NCBI GenBank assembly: GCA_947846985.1
Contig: CANTUZ010000001.1
Span: 34,930,727-34,994,726, forward strand
Source of the DNA: Fratercula arctica
Lineage: Eukaryota; Chordata; Aves; Charadriiformes; Alcidae
Direction of reading: 5' to 3'
Length of the DNA: 64,000 bases
Translations under genes and position numbers: made by a program
Shown: positions 49,047 through 62,719 of the stretch, piece by piece
Numbering within the stretch: position 1 is the stretch's first letter
How the letters are laid out: the number at the start of each line of letters is the position of its first letter
The notes under the pieces: generated by a model
The model's database searches: none
What the model was told of the DNA's origin: nothing
What the model saw: the letters and a program-made list of their open reading frames with translations, nothing else

Positions 49047-50871
49047 AACCTAGACCGTGTAAAACACAATTTGAAAATGCAGGATTGTGTTTTCGTTTTC
49101 ACCTAGGCTGGCTGTATTCCTTATAAGAAGTTATCCTAAATTTACACAAAGGCAAAAATTGAAGCATTTCATTCTGATGTTGAAAACTTGTATCACTACA
49201 AAATATAGTAATAGACAATTAAAATACTCAAATTATGATAAATTTTTTAAAACTAGATTTTAAAAATAAAAGACTGTGATCTGCATACACTGTCAAACGA
49301 AATTCAACCTTCTTCACAATTTCCTTCCTTTTTGACTTCCAAAATAAAATTCCAGGAAAACTGACCTGATCTTACAAGGATTTTGATGGTACTTCATATT
49401 CTGGTGGGAAAAGGCTCTTTGGGAGTGTCCCTGAGCAGCTCTTGTAATGAGCTTATCCATGAAACATTTGCTGAACAGGTAATGTCTACTGAATTGAATT
49501 ACTGTGCTTCCTTTATAACACACTGATCTTTAGATTCATGATTTCATTTGTTTACTTTCCTGTTTTATGGCTAAAGTGAAACTAATCAAGGAATAAAAAA
49601 GCAGGACAGAACACTATATTGTCATGCAGTTTACGTTTTCCTATTTGCAGATCTGCAAGCTTTTCAAAACTAAGGCAATAGAAAATTAACTGTTCTATTG
49701 AAGGATGCTGGGAATTGCTCTCACTCCCACCAGGGAAAACTTTTATCTTTTGAAACATGGCTTGACTTTAGTTTTAACTATAATTAACTCAGTTAATAGA
49801 AGGAGGAAAAAAAAATACCTCTCAAGAAATTAGCTGTAAGACCAGACAGTTCATTAAAAATAAACAAATAAATAAATAAAAATCACCCATTCTGTCTCTG
49901 CAATATATTACAAAGGGGAGAAGAGATTATAAAGAGGAAAAATAAAGTGATTACTTTGATTCATTCTAAGTTGGTGTAGTAAATCTTAGAAATGCTGTAC
50001 TTCAAGTCATTCTAACAAAATAAAAGCCACAAGCCGCTCATTCACCTAGGTATATTCTGAATATTTCAAATTTATCATTTTAGGAAATGTGTGGCTTTGC
50101 TGTATAACTTCTTATCTTTTTCATTGCCTTGAAAAAGTAGAGCACTGAACTGGTAGGGATGGATGTATCAAAAATAATTAAAGAAGTAATCCTCACTCTG
50201 GCATAAACGTCCTTGTGATACCGCTGTAGGATACTACCAGTTGCTAATAGGGAATTCTTCTCATCACTGCTTAACTGTGATTTTTTGGGGGTCTTGCCTC
50301 CTAAGCTATCACCCCCTCAAAGTACTCACTGTCATTTGTGCTCCTCCAGCTGCAGGCAGGTAATTCTGTGCTGTGTGTGGCACGAGCACAGTGCAAGTAC
50401 AGCCTCTGCCCACGAGACCTGTCAATCAGATGGGGAACACGAGGACAAAACTTCACCTTGTTATTAACAGCAGGGCTGGTTTATGTGTAGCTTAATCACC
50501 AGCAATTGTTTTCTGCCAGGAAAAGGAGAATTTTAAAGAAGGACTTCCTGTACATCGTGGGTTCGGTATTTCTATGTTCCTGTGTAATCTGTAGAGCAAC
50601 CGTACCCTGGGAATGTTACGCAAAAAGGTTCAGTGAGGTTAGGGTGATTAAAGGTGTTTTCTGCACACAGGATCTTGGAAAGAGATCTTAACTGAAATTA
50701 TGCAAAGCTGCTATAAAGAGGAAAGCAATAATCTAGTGTCCATTTCCAGGATTGCACTTTCATGGTGACACAGGGGATTTCCAGAAAAGGAAAGATTTTT
50801 TTCTCTTTACACTAAAGGCAGAGAAACACTGGAACTGAGAGTCTAGGGCTGCTTTGGAGTCCCCAGGATAG

Positions 50872-50876
<5 letters not shown>

Positions 50877-50902
<26 letters not shown>
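50877..50902 (+). repeat. Poly(A) run, 26 bases
   Basis: The longest pure A run in the window. The upstream 300 bases do not resemble a spliced mRNA that I recognise and no target-site duplication was found, so a retrocopy tail is not supported. Confidence 0.9.
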
Positions 50903-53879
50903 GAATAGGACAAATACCTGTCGGAAAAAACGAAATATAATACAGCAACAAAACCAAAGAGTGCAAAGATGAACCCCAAGGCCCGTTTCAAGCCTATCTT
51001 CTATAATTCTAGGATGGCCATTTTATGAACTTGTGGATTAGAGAAGAGAATTCTTCCAACTAAGCTGCAGCGGTTCATCACTGACCGGGTCTGCTGCTGC
51101 TCCCCAGGTCCGTTTGAAGGAAGTGCTCACTGCAGATGTGTAGTTGCTTCCCAGTGTGGTCCTTTCCAGATAATCCGAGTTTGTTCTGGATATATTAGTG
51201 GTTTTCCAAAGGGGGGCCACCCATGGTGCATAGCACTTGGCCCTGTGTCTTCTCTGCACTCTGCATGGTCCTAGCCCTAGGACACAGTCCCTAAGTCTCC
51301 TTTGCTGGTGCAGGCATACTAGTGTGACTGATCTGACAGCAAGAACGACCTGGAGGGGCCAGACTTTTAGGCAGCTTCAGAAGGCCTCAGGTATAACCTA
51401 CTGCTAAGCATGTGAAAGACGTCGAGTTCAATAACTGACTGGCTGCTGAGCTTTGTAAAACCACCGCCTGGCGCTGAAAGGCAGATTGCCTTTAACTGGC
51501 ACAGGCTGATGGAAGAGCAGAGTCACCACACCCTCATGGGACCTCCCGGTTTCATTTCTCTGCATGGGGCTCCCCCACCACAAAGGGATAAGGGACATTG
51601 AATGAGGCCACCATGGGGTTACTTATCCTGAGCTCCCACTGCAGCAGCCCATTCTCCTAATCTGTTCCTTGCCTCCCAAGTGTGATAACATATTAGTATT
51701 GCCATTTTCTGGACAATTTTAATGAAGCCAGAGGCTGTAACAGAGACAGGCAGGCTTCCTTATCTGTATGGGCCTTTAGCAGCAACTTTAGTAATTTGGA
51801 ATTATATGAGTCTCCTGAGACATATGTTAAATATTTTCCCTCGGGGTACTTCAGAGCTGTATTATGCCTGTAAATTTTGCTAGGGAGAGGGTAGTGTAGC
51901 TTGTCTTTCTATGCAATACTCTAGTCTGCATGTTGGATTTACATATGTTGCTCTGTTGACTTCACAGTCATCTCCTACTGAGCCAGCTGCATCTCCTGGC
52001 TGTGTACAGCAAAAGTTAAGACTTGAATGAGAAGGATATGAGGGAAATTCAGCTTCTGTAGGAAGCAATATCAGGGGTCCAGGGAAAACTTTCAAGAAGG
52101 GAGTACAAAGGAATATATGCACTCCCAAAACAGACACTTTTGTCAGCAAAATTACGAAAGTTTACAAGTTGAATGCCTTGCTGGATCTCAGCTGCTTATT
52201 TCTGGAATCAGCTTATTGGGCTGAAAATATCATGGCAGTAAAGACTAGGGGCTGGGACTTTATTTGCCCCCCTTATCTTTGGCTGTGAAGCTGCAATCTA
52301 TTCTCCATACACTTAACATCCTTCTCCTGCCTCTTCCACTTCCAGGTAGAATCACTGAGGTGAACTTAGTTTAGGGATAGCAGTGAGACCGGTTAGGAAC
52401 ATGAGCATCATATAGCTATTCCTGATGAAGAACTACAGATTGTGCACTGTCTTTGAGTTTAGTTGTGGAAGAAGTTCATGGTACTAGTGTTTCTCTATGA
52501 TGCCTTTAATCATTTAAACTAAAAGTATCCTACAGGTCACCTTTTTTACATACCTTTGACTTGGCAATTTGAGAATAAATGATTTGCTCAGGTTTATAAT
52601 TCCCACACATATTTTCCTGGGGCTGAAGCACAGAATATGTGTAAAAAGATCCTTTACTTCCAGGAGCACTCCTTTTTATTTTCAAGCAGCCCATACATTT
52701 GTTGACCTTCAGAACAGATCTGTATGTACCACTGAGTTTTTTTGGTTCAGTGGTTCAAACAACAAAAAAAGTCATTTTGGGTCAACCTGAAATGAAAATT
52801 TCTTTGGTTGCTTCTCTCCCAGCTTGTGAGAATCAAACCTGAAAATCATTTTGGATTGAAGGAAATATCTTGTTTGACCTCAAATAACATAAAAAAAAAA
52901 TTTATGCCGCTTTAGTAATGCCAAGGAAATTTGGGAGCAAGGTACTAAATCCACAAGGGAAATTTATTCCAAAAAAGTGAACGTAACATGCCTAGTTCTT
53001 CTGTTTACCTCCTTTTTCTTGCTCCTTGAATCCTCTTGTTTGCAGCAGCTTTTGGGGAAGTGAGAGATGCAGGTTCAGATCCCCCCTCTCTCTGATTTTA
53101 AATATAGATTTTCTATCTCTGTAGCATGCCTATTGGTGCATTTCAGTCTCGCTTGCTGAAGCTGTTCCACTTTTTGTAAATAATTGAGTATTCATTTTGA
53201 CAGACAGGGAAATAAATGTGAAAGCCTGGTTCTTTAGCTTGCTGGTTATGACATTTTAGCTTAGAGGTATAAAAGTCAGTTGAAGTCCTTGCTTCATCCA
53301 TAGTTTAACCATTTCTGCTGGCTACAGGGACTTTGAAAAGAGAGCTCGTTCCTAGAAATATTGGAATACCTAACGGTAAGAGTACTTTTTGCTAATAAGA
53401 GAGACTCCGAGTTCAAGTGCTAATGCACGCATGACAAAGGAGAGGTACAAAACAGCCTCCTGGCCTCCAGCTGCAAGTGCCTTCATGAACAGCAGTACCA
53501 CTCTGCACTACATAGTTCTCATGGGGCTGCTGCAGTGTTTTTGTAAAGTTTATGAATTGTTATGTTGCTTTGCCCGACCAACAGGGTTTGTCTAAGCTGA
53601 GCTGAACCCACAGATAGTTTCAGATGCTCCAAAATTCATCTTTTGGTGAAAAGAGACATCAAAGCAGAGTCTACCAGTGCTAATTCAGAGCTCTTTTTAG
53701 ATTTAATTTGATAGGATTTTTTTTGACGTACTAGTAGAGTGAAGGAGAGACTATATAAGGAAATAATCAGTGTGTGAAGCTTGAGGAGGCTTTCTATATA
53801 AGTGAATAACTCTGTGTGAATTAAAAATATTCCAATTTCAGTCTTGTTAGTCTTCGAGACAGTCGTATTTTATAAATAG

Positions 53880-53935
53880 AAATAATGAATGTGATCAGAA
53901 AATGCTTATAAGCACTTTGAAGATGTAAAGTGCTA
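53880..53935 (+). repeat. Possible tail of a MIR-like SINE
   Basis: The string 'agcactttgaagatgtaaagtgctaaa' (about 53,911) resembles the 'agtgctttgaagatg.aaagtgctatata' tail of amniote SINEs. The upstream core is not recognisable, so this is only a tentative fragment. Confidence 0.4.
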
Positions 53936-56900
53936 AAAAAACAAAGAAAAAACAGAAGGAGAAGTTCTAAGTTTATGTCAAACGAAAAGTCTCCAAACTT
54001 TTGACAATTTGATAGGCATTTTCCATTCTGGGTGCTCCTGCAGGTGATATCTGAGACTTTCTTTCAGAGGCACACCAAGCAAATGCTGAGTATGTATACC
54101 AGTGAATTTATCTAAAATAAGGAAAGGATTTTAAAGATGATAGATAATACCCTCCTGAGCAATTATTTTGCAATAAATAACTTAATGCAAAATATATTTA
54201 AAAGAGCATATGTTCAATACCCAGAGGACTTAAAAAGACTATATGGGTCACTGAGTCCACTCACTATCAGTCATATCAAATAATGAAATTGTGCTATTGA
54301 GGCCAGGTCCAGAGAACACCTACTTCACACAACACATCCTTATACCTGTTATCCAAAAATGCCTCCCTACATCTTTATATTAATTAAAGAACCAGGTTAT
54401 AGGTATAACATTCCACAGGCCTTTCTCTGTGTTTTGGTTTTTAGGGACATCAGGACAGCTATATCTTGGCATTAAGGCACGTGCTTCAGAGGAAGGCAGA
54501 AACACCAGTGGTTTCTCTCTATTTAACCTGAGGAGAAAAAGCCCTCTGAAATTTGATGGTTAATTTATGCCTGAGAATGTGAGTGGGACTACAGATCTAG
54601 AAAGCACTGCAAACAACTTACCCACCTGGACCTTGTTTTATCACACCTTATTTTAGACATCTACCATGTAGAAGCCTACATTTGAGCTAGTCATAGCAAC
54701 TACCTTAACAGAAAGGGTACAAACCCAAGCATTTCTGGAAGACTTCTGGTGTTTTAGTATCTAACACAGGTTGACATGGATTGTGCACTGGAAGTGACTG
54801 TAAAGGAAACATTTGCTCTCAGCTCAAATGTAGCCATCAGTACCACAGGCGCCCAGGTTTGGACTGATGTACTCCACCCATTTTAATTAAACTTACTTTA
54901 TTACATAAGAATGGCAGGACGCCCACCTAAGATGTTTTTCCCTGGCACAACTGAGCCATTGTTCTTTAAGTTTCTTTGTATCAAAAGTGTCCTGTCTTCA
55001 CCAGTTTTGCCTCCTTTATTTTTGCCAGGTCAGGACATAGCAGGTTAGCAAGTCAATGGAAGGGTTTGTTTTACGGGGCATTGATTCTGAGAAACTCTAA
55101 GGTAATGCAAAAAGAAAAAAAATGAAGAGAAAGGGAAGAAAATAGAAAGGGCAATAAACAGTCAGCTGTGTAAAATGTTCTATTATGTGATTTAAGATTA
55201 TAGAGAAATAATAATCTTAAAGCACAAAATGTACCATTTTGCTTTATTGCTGAGAAACCCCAAATTTATCTGCTCTAGAGTTTAAAAAGTCAGTTCTTTA
55301 ATGAACAAGAAGCCCTGCTGGTGTTATATTCTCTCCCTTGTTTCTGTAGAGTTATATGCCAAGCTATTTTATTAAACTGAGAATGTAATACCAGACTAGT
55401 TAAAATTTTGGAACCTTATTTTATTAGAGCTAATATTCAGAGGTTATTGGGAGAATGAGAAGGCAATAGTTTCAATTGCATTAAAGCAATGGCAATGTTC
55501 ATTTCAACTTCCTTTTTAATTCTTGCCTTACCAGAACCCTATGCCAATCAAGGAAAACCCATTAATACAGTTAGTAAGCATAACAACAGTTTTTCTTGTG
55601 GAATCAAGGACGCAGAACTCTGTACACATTGTCCATTAGCCCAATGTCTTCTGCTTTTTCTTCTCCAGAGCTTATAGCTCTGCCTGGTATAACATTTTCT
55701 TGAATTAATTTCATAAGGATCTGTTCCTGCCCTATTGTGCAGCAGTGAAGAAAAGGGCTTTTTGAGTATTTCACATGGCGCCTCTGCATTCTGTGGGCAC
55801 AGATAGCATTCCTTCAATATGTCTTTCAAGAAGAAAAAAAACAGCAAAACATGTCAAAGGAGCAAAGGATGCAGAAAGGAGAAGCAATTATTCTGTCTCC
55901 TCAAATATCAGCATGGTATGGCTGTGGCTGGTGCATTTGTTGGAGGGGTGATATTTTTTGCATACCCTATAGGTATGTGAGAGATGGCTTTCCACTACTG
56001 TGAAGACTCCTCATCATCCAGGTAAGGAGTTTCACCTTGAAACCGTAACTGAAAAATAAGAATGAAGATTTTAAAGTACTTAAAGATGTAGGACTTCAAG
56101 TGTCACTGGCTTTCAGTCAGGTATAGTATGCTTTATGTAGAAGTCACCTCTTAAATTTTTTCCTGTGGGCTTATATCTGGCAAAATTGTGCCCAGTTTCT
56201 CCAATTTATGCAGAAAATCTTCTACTGAGGTACTATGCATCATTTGCAAAATTTCTTTTATTGTGGCAAGAGAGGACTTCTCAGACGTGCAAAGTAAGTG
56301 TTCTCCAGTATCCACCATGACATGAACACGTGCTTTATTTTAACAAGAGAGGTCAGAAAATACAGCTGCAGAGGTTGATACTAGTGATTTCCTCCTTCAG
56401 TAACATAATAGTTGCTTAAAACTAAGTGCAAGCTGTGAGTAAATTGTTGAAAATATTGGCTCAGCATTTGATAGATTCACATATTCACTTTTCCTTTAGT
56501 GGGTTTTTCCCCCAAAGACATTTGAATAATTGAGTTCTACTGGCAGGAAAACAAATTCTGAACTTGAAAAAACAGTATTGAAATTCACATACAGATGTAC
56601 TCATGCCTAGAGTATATAAACACTCACCAAATTGGGAAAATTAAATAAAAAGTCACATGCTTTACCAGACCGATTACAATGTACCGACGCAGATCATGTA
56701 GCAAGCACTGCATATCAAAGGCTCACAGGGAACTCTTCAGGCTCAATCCATAGTTAAAAATATTCACCAAAAATGGTCAAATGATTTTGATTAGCAAATA
56801 AACTAGAAAGTAGATTCTCTAGCAGATATTCAGCAAGCAGAAAATGAGGTTACATTCTGCAGATGAATTATTCATTGTGAATTATTTGCTCAGTTCTAAT

Positions 56901-57558
56901 AATTACAGCAGGGAAAAATTAATTAATGTTACAGCAAATACTTTAATTTTTATAATAAAAAGATTGATCATTGAAATGAGTCTCAAAAAGAGATTTCTAA
57001 ATTGAAGAAAGAATGAGACATGATCAAGAATAATATGAAGCATCAACCTGAATAAAATTTACACCTGTGAGTAATTTTACATCGATATAATCTCATACAG
57101 ATATACTTTCAGTAAAGCACTTGGACATTTAAATAGTTTCTTACTTACTTTCATTTGCATTATGTTTATGAGAAATGTCCTTTTCTTAACCACGGTTTAC
57201 AGATCTATTCACAGGATAATACTCTTAACTGTATTAAGTACAGGTTTAGTTCTGATTATTTTACTGATAATTTTATTGCCATTTCTTTGCCTCTTGCAAT
57301 CACCGTCTTGGAAGCTTTACTGAATGGAGGGATTCTCAGCAACGAAGCAATCATGAAATTAGGGCTGAAGCCACTAAACTCATGGATCTCAACGGAGGTC
57401 CACTGGTGGTGGGAAATTTTGCACTGGCATGGAAGGAACATACTTATTCCATTTTAAAGGGAAATAATGGAAAACAACAACAGAAAAAGATACTTTATCC
57501 CAGCCACCCTCTTTACTGTTAAATCTTTTTTAAAAAATAAATAGATTGCACTAGGAAA

Positions 57559-57584
57559 TGTTCCCACACTTCCATGTGGGAACA
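57559..57584. promoter_or_regulatory. Perfect 10-bp palindrome with two RBPJ-like half-sites
   Basis: TGTTCCCACA, spacer CTTCCA, TGTGGGAACA. Each arm contains TGTGGGAA, the consensus recognised by RBPJ (CSL), the DNA-binding partner of Notch. The two sites face away from each other relative to the classical Notch paired site, which has TGTGGGAA first and its complement about 16 bases later. It could also be a plain hairpin. Binding is inference only. Confidence 0.35.
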
Positions 57585-59261
57585 GTTTATAATAGGAGAA
57601 ACCATATTTAAGGGAAAGACATTTTAATTATTCTATCAAAAGCTTTACAGAAGGGTTGTTCAGTTATAGAGATGAATTTATCAGAAAACTAATGTGTTGA
57701 GGCATTCACAACATTTATTTAACCAAAAGCTGCCATTCTATCGAAGTGAAATTTTCCACAGAAAAGCATGGGAATGAAATTTTTCATGTTTTCATGAAAA
57801 TAAAAGACTTTTTTTTTCAATTTTGGCACGAAAAGGGGCTAAAAACCATATGTTTTACACGAAGAACTGTAATAATAATAAAATCTGTTTAGTTTGGTTT
57901 TGCTGACTTTTTTATCAAGCGTGAAAGCTTTTCCTGACTAAATGTAATAGAATCCCCTGATAATTTCTGTAGGTTGTTTAAAACTTGAATATAAAATGCT
58001 TTTTGCTGGTGTAGGGCTGATTGAAAGGGATACATTTAATTCCTCTACTGTGTTGTTTAACTAACAGAAGTTCTGTGCCATAATATGTTATTAAACTCAT
58101 AATTTAAACCTGTGTTCCAAAAACGCTTTGTGAAAACATGGGTTACCATCAGCATCCAGCTGCTTTAGAGCTGAGTAACTATTTTGTGGTTATGACTCAA
58201 GGGGGTGAAAGGCAAGAGCAGCACCTGTCAACGTGTGTATGCCGAAAGCTGTCCCAACAATACAGTGGGAACAGTGGGATGGGAGATCCACTGTGCTGAG
58301 AAGCCCAGCAGTATGTAGCAAGGATGTCCCTGCCCCAGAGATTTTTTCCACTATGATATAATCCAAAACCACAGCACCATCATGAAACGGAGAGGCCGTG
58401 CAGTGGAAGGCAGGGATAATGAAACCTTACAGGTGTAACCACACAAAGTACTTACATGCCTAGTTTCACAGGCTTATGTTTAAAAAGTGAAAAATACATA
58501 AGAAACAAGGGACTTTAAATATGTCAGTATCCCTACTGGCTACCTGCCTCAGTGTTAGTCAAAGTGCTTATTAATGCAGGCTGAATTCAAAGAGAGGCAA
58601 AAAGCTTCTTGAAATCAGAGTTCAAACAAATGCAAGGCGAAAAGGGCTTTCTGCTTTCTGCAGACTCCCTTTCCTTCTTCCCAGGGAAGCTCTGGCCCTT
58701 GGGTCTGTCTAAATTTAGAATATGAGAAAGTCATAAAATTCTTTTCTTTCTACCTTTTTTTTTTGTTTTGTTTTATTTTAAATGTGTGTGTATTTCCTGG
58801 TTTCTGTCCCTCGTGGAGCAATTAGCCTCATCTGAGCCCTGGTATAGTTTCCCATGGCAGGTCCCCACAGCAATCTCTGCAGTAGGTCAGACATCTGCTG
58901 AAGTCGCTCGCTTCTGTGGTTTTCGTTTTTAACCCTTTTCTCAGCTACGTGAGGCAGTCGTACAGCAGGGCACCAAGAGGAATCAGAAGCACGGGCATTA
59001 ATTCCACCCATCACATCTCTTTGCAGAGCCTTAGATGTGATGCTTTAATCCTCTGAGCCTCATTTACTGGGTATTCAACCTGGCAATTCATGTGTTCAGT
59101 TTGAAGGTAGCATTTGGGCTCGGCAGCTCTTAGTTCTTTGCCTTCCCCCCTCTGCCAGCCTCCTCTGTCAGCAGCGTGTGCCCTGCTGGGTCCCCTCCAT
59201 GCTCTTGTGAAGCATGTTGGAAGTATCTTTGTCTGTCTACTATGTTTTTCCTTTCCACATC

Positions 59262-59262
59262 T

Positions 59263-59294
<32 letters not shown>

Positions 59295-59295
59295 T
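59262..59295. repeat. Poly(T) tract with one C
   Basis: T13, C, T20. Simple repeat; produces the spurious Phe- or Lys-rich peptides seen on both strands. Confidence 0.9.
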
Positions 59296-60690
59296 AGTGC
59301 AATTTTGCCTAGCCAGTGCAGCTGTTAGATCTCTAATTGGCAGTGGAATACCTCTCAAATTACAAGACGGCACCACATATAAAACATCAGTGTTTCTGTA
59401 ATATTGTGGCGTGGCAACCAATACATTAATTTGGGAGACTTCATGACATCAGGTGCTACAATTCATCCTTTTAATTTTCCTGAAAAAATACAGCTTGAGA
59501 GGGGAGAGTTTTCAATCACAAAGCTACACATTTCATTAGTATTCTCATTACGGTTCGTACTATTTATTTATGGAGTGCTCAGAAGTGTGATAGATGCTAT
59601 ATGGCTCTGCAGACCTTAGGAGCAAGCTTTAGATATGACAAGGCAAGCGAGACCTGAACAACAGGTGAATCAGTCAATTTCTTTTTGTATTAATTGGATC
59701 TGGGAGGAAAACTGAAGGAGTGAAAAAAAACACTCCACTATTCAGGTATCTCTAAAACTTCCACCGACTTTAATGGCATTAGTATCGAGGCCTTAACTAC
59801 AGCCTTGCTCTCTTTGAGGACCCCTGACAATAATTTCTCACTAAGACTCTGTAAAACCTCCTGCTTGTATTTCCTTTCTACACCTTTTCCAGTAAGATTT
59901 CTGTGTCAGCCTCCCAAGTGTGCCCAGTGGGGAAAGCCTGATTTTCACTTTCGGTGGATTGCTGATGCCTAACTAACAATAATAAAAGCAGTTTGTGTCC
60001 CTGAACCCTCCCAGGAACACTGCAGCCTGAATTGGGTGTTATGCATTGCAGCTCGGCCTTGCAGAAGTGCCTGTGGAAACAGAGCACACCGACTTGTCAG
60101 CCGCTGCTCAATTCTTCAATTAAAATGTGAGCTGTCTCTTTTATGGCTCTGTGTTTTGTCTCCCTTTCTTATTGCAGCACTTCCACCTGATGCAGGTTAT
60201 TTTAACACTTGCTTTCTGGCAGTCAGTTATATATTGAGGGGTTTTTGTCCTCTGGGAGGTGTGCTCTGTTGTTTTGATTGATTTTCACTCTTTTTATTAC
60301 CTGCAAAATACTAGATTCTGAAAGTAATAGCAACCATCGTTAAATAGTATAGGAAATAAAAGATACTTCGGTTGTCTTAAGGCTGTTTCAATCTCCTTTT
60401 CCCTTTCTACAGAGGCACATAAGTTTGTCTATGGCTTAGCAAAAGAAAAAAGCTTTTCTTCAATCTAGAGATTTTTTTGTCCTTTAAAGGCAAGCTTGAA
60501 AGGATATACATTGTTGGAAGAGAATAAGAAAAATAAGTTAAGCTCCAAGAGTCTGCTTTATTCTGCCCACTACATTTATTCCTGCTGTTAGCAGGATTAA
60601 AATTTACTACTAGAGAGAGGCATAAATAAAGACATGTTCTTGGAAAATATATGCAAATGCGAACACACCTTTCAAAACCTCATTTGGCGG
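59296..60690. promoter_or_regulatory. Repeat-poor stretch, candidate conserved non-coding DNA
   Basis: No gene or repeat seen. Text such as 'gatctctaattggcagtgg' near 59,329 and 'cacttccacctgatgcaggt' near 60,179 (an E-box, CACCTG) has the balanced, repeat-free look of conserved non-coding elements. Conservation cannot be judged from one genome. Confidence 0.25.
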
Positions 60691-60699
60691 TTCAGATGC

Positions 60700-60845
60700 C
60701 TAAGTGCCTGAGCGAGAAGCTACTGTAAAATTGAGTGCAGGGTGGAGAAAATGCATACAAAGTAAGCCAGAGGCAGAACAAGGCTGCAATCGGGGTCTAT
60801 GGAGTACCAGTCCAGGGCAGCATCCTCTAGGCTACGTTGCCATAT
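60700..60845 (-). repeat. Probable tRNA-SINE/MIR head, - strand
   Basis: The given strand reads 'agccagaggcagaacaagg', 'cggggtctatggagtaccag', 'tccagggcagcatcctctag'. This is the order of the antisense of amniote tRNA-derived SINE heads ('gccagaggcagagc..gaaccc..gtctcctgagtcccagtccagtgc..'). Degraded, but several blocks occur in register. Confidence 0.5.
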
Positions 60846-61199
60846 ATTTGCCTCGCTTACGTTTATGAGAGGGCACTCGCCTTTTCAAGATGGTCAAAAT
60901 TTGCTGGCTGGGGAGCTGGGTTCTAGGACATAGTTCCCCTCTTAGGATTTGCTCCCTGCTGTCCTTCCAACGGTGGTAAATAACCTTGCAGGATGTGCTG
61001 GGGAAAAGTCAGATTGCTGCGGGGAGAGGGGGGAGACAAAGGGCCAAAGCTGCTTCTGGGAGGGCTGGGCAGCGGTTTGACAGCATCGTTGTCCGTGTCT
61101 GGTCCCAGGGGAGGAGGCTAACTGAGGGCGGGCAGTAGAATTTGAGTCTGGAGTCCTCCAAAATCGATAACGTACGTCTGTATTCAGCACCGGGATTTT

Positions 61200-62650
61200 C
61201 AGGGCAGGTAATTTAATATGGCTCTGAAATCTTCCTGTACAAATATCCCAGCTGTGGTCGTTTGAAAATTGCCTGACCTGTCAGGCCTTGACAGGCAGCA
61301 TTGTAGGGAGCAGATTCTCCAGTGATCACTTTAAATCACACCCAGGTAATTAGCCCCCGGATGGCTGGGCGTGCCTTTATCACACAGAAATGGTACAGGC
61401 GCTCCACGCCGCTCCCCAGCCCTGCTGGTAAACAGAGACACGAGCGAGGGAATGGTGCGGTGGTGGCTGATGCGCCCTGTTAAACAGGTGCTTGATCTCT
61501 TTTCTGGACACCTTGCGATATTAAAGGCTGGTGTAATTTGAAACTGCCTGTGGACTGCTCAAACACAGGCCAAGGGAATGTCTTTCACAGAGCGACAGAC
61601 CTTTTTGCACAACAGCCTCAACCTATGCAATTTGATTGCACCTGAGGAACCGACCCTTTGAATGACAAGGGCAATGACCTGAACCTGGCTTAAAATAGAC
61701 TGAAAGCTGGTTTTAATCCTTCCATTATTTCTTCCCAGAATGATTTCTAATCAGAGGGGCCAACCTGTGAAGAGTGTAGCTAGTTAGCATATATTTCATT
61801 CTTCCTTATGTGTTTATTTGCATTGTTTTCCAGGCATGTGAATGAATGATGTGAATAATGTGGTTTGAATGCTTCAGTGACCGGGTCTTTTAAATAAAAC
61901 CAAGAGGGGATTGATCAGTGTCACGAAAGAGGCGACGAATCCCTTAAGCAGCAGCTCACATAACTGTGGATTGCATAATTCAAAGCTGTCCTGGGGCATC
62001 TTTAAATGATGCATAGATTTTGTTTTCTTACTTCACGCTTTTGAGAGGAGAAAGTTAGATGAAAGTTTTGCATTGGCCACAGTGTCACTGACAGATGTGA
62101 AGTGTTTTCCTTGGAAGAGAAGGTGCCTTGCCTGCCTGCTTGCTTAGAGTGAGGGGGAAAATTAGCTCAGCTACGTTCAATAGGAGACACTGTCTGAGCA
62201 ATGCTTTCTCCCTGGTTAATTAAGATACGTGTTGAAAAGGTAATACAGGGAGACAAGTTCAAGCCTTTTAAAGTCACTATTAGATATCGTTAGGGAGGAC
62301 TGTGTGAGCAGTCCTGCTTTGCTGGGGAGGGGATTTGCAAACCAAATTGTGGTCTGGTGCAGGAGGGCTGCCGGAGTCTCCCTGAACTCGCCGAATGCTG
62401 CTCCGTGCAACAAAACCTGCAGTGCTGGGCATCAGATGGTGAGGAAATCCAAGATAATGATTTTATTTGTTCAGGACACTTAAGTTTTTTTTAAATCGGC
62501 AAATTAGGACAATGTAATTAGTTAACAACAAACCGTATTTGCTCAGCCGGTGAGTCTGAAGAACTGGCATCATTAAAACAGCACCTGTGGGTTACCTTTA
62601 ATTACCGCATTTTCTGAGACGGAGTTATACATTTTAATCTTCTGCCTTCT
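61200..62650. promoter_or_regulatory. Candidate conserved non-coding cluster near the right end
   Basis: A 1.4-kb repeat-free region of mixed composition with motif-like clusters: an inverted repeat at 61,277-61,295 with TGACAG/CTGTCA halves (TALE homeodomain MEIS/TGIF type), 'ccaggtaattagccccc' at 61,342, and 'gcatagattttg' near 62,010. It lies next to the CpG-rich island at 62.7 kb. The texture suggests enhancer-type conserved elements, but this is inference without an alignment. Confidence 0.3.
61277..61295. promoter_or_regulatory. Inverted TALE-homeodomain-like half-sites
   Basis: CCTGTCA, spacer GGCCT, TGACAGG. TGACAG is the core bound by MEIS/PREP/TGIF proteins; two cores in inverted orientation could bind a dimer. 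Motif match only. Confidence 0.3.
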
Positions 62651-62719
62651 AAAACCGAAGTCAGAGTTTAACGAGTGGATATTTAGGAGAGAGGGGGGAT
62701 TTTAATTTATAGGCAGGAG

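Larger units (their letters stand above)
45001..59260. other. Fourteen kilobases without recognisable genes
   Basis: No exon, RNA gene or well-supported mobile element. Features seen: an 8-bp inverted repeat at 45,876-45,894, AT-rich low complexity at 46,310-46,395, an 8-bp inverted repeat at 49,018-49,046, a poly(A) run at 50,877-50,902, a possible SINE tail at 53,880-53,935 and a 10-bp palindrome with RBPJ-like halves at 57,559-57,584. The G+C-richer part 50,990-51,650 shows no recognisable coding block. Confidence 0.5.

Noticed and set aside
50877..50902. Poly(A) run as the tail of a processed pseudogene
   Set aside because: No mRNA-like upstream sequence recognised and no flanking target-site duplication. 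Bird genomes have few processed pseudogenes because CR1 does not prime on poly(A).
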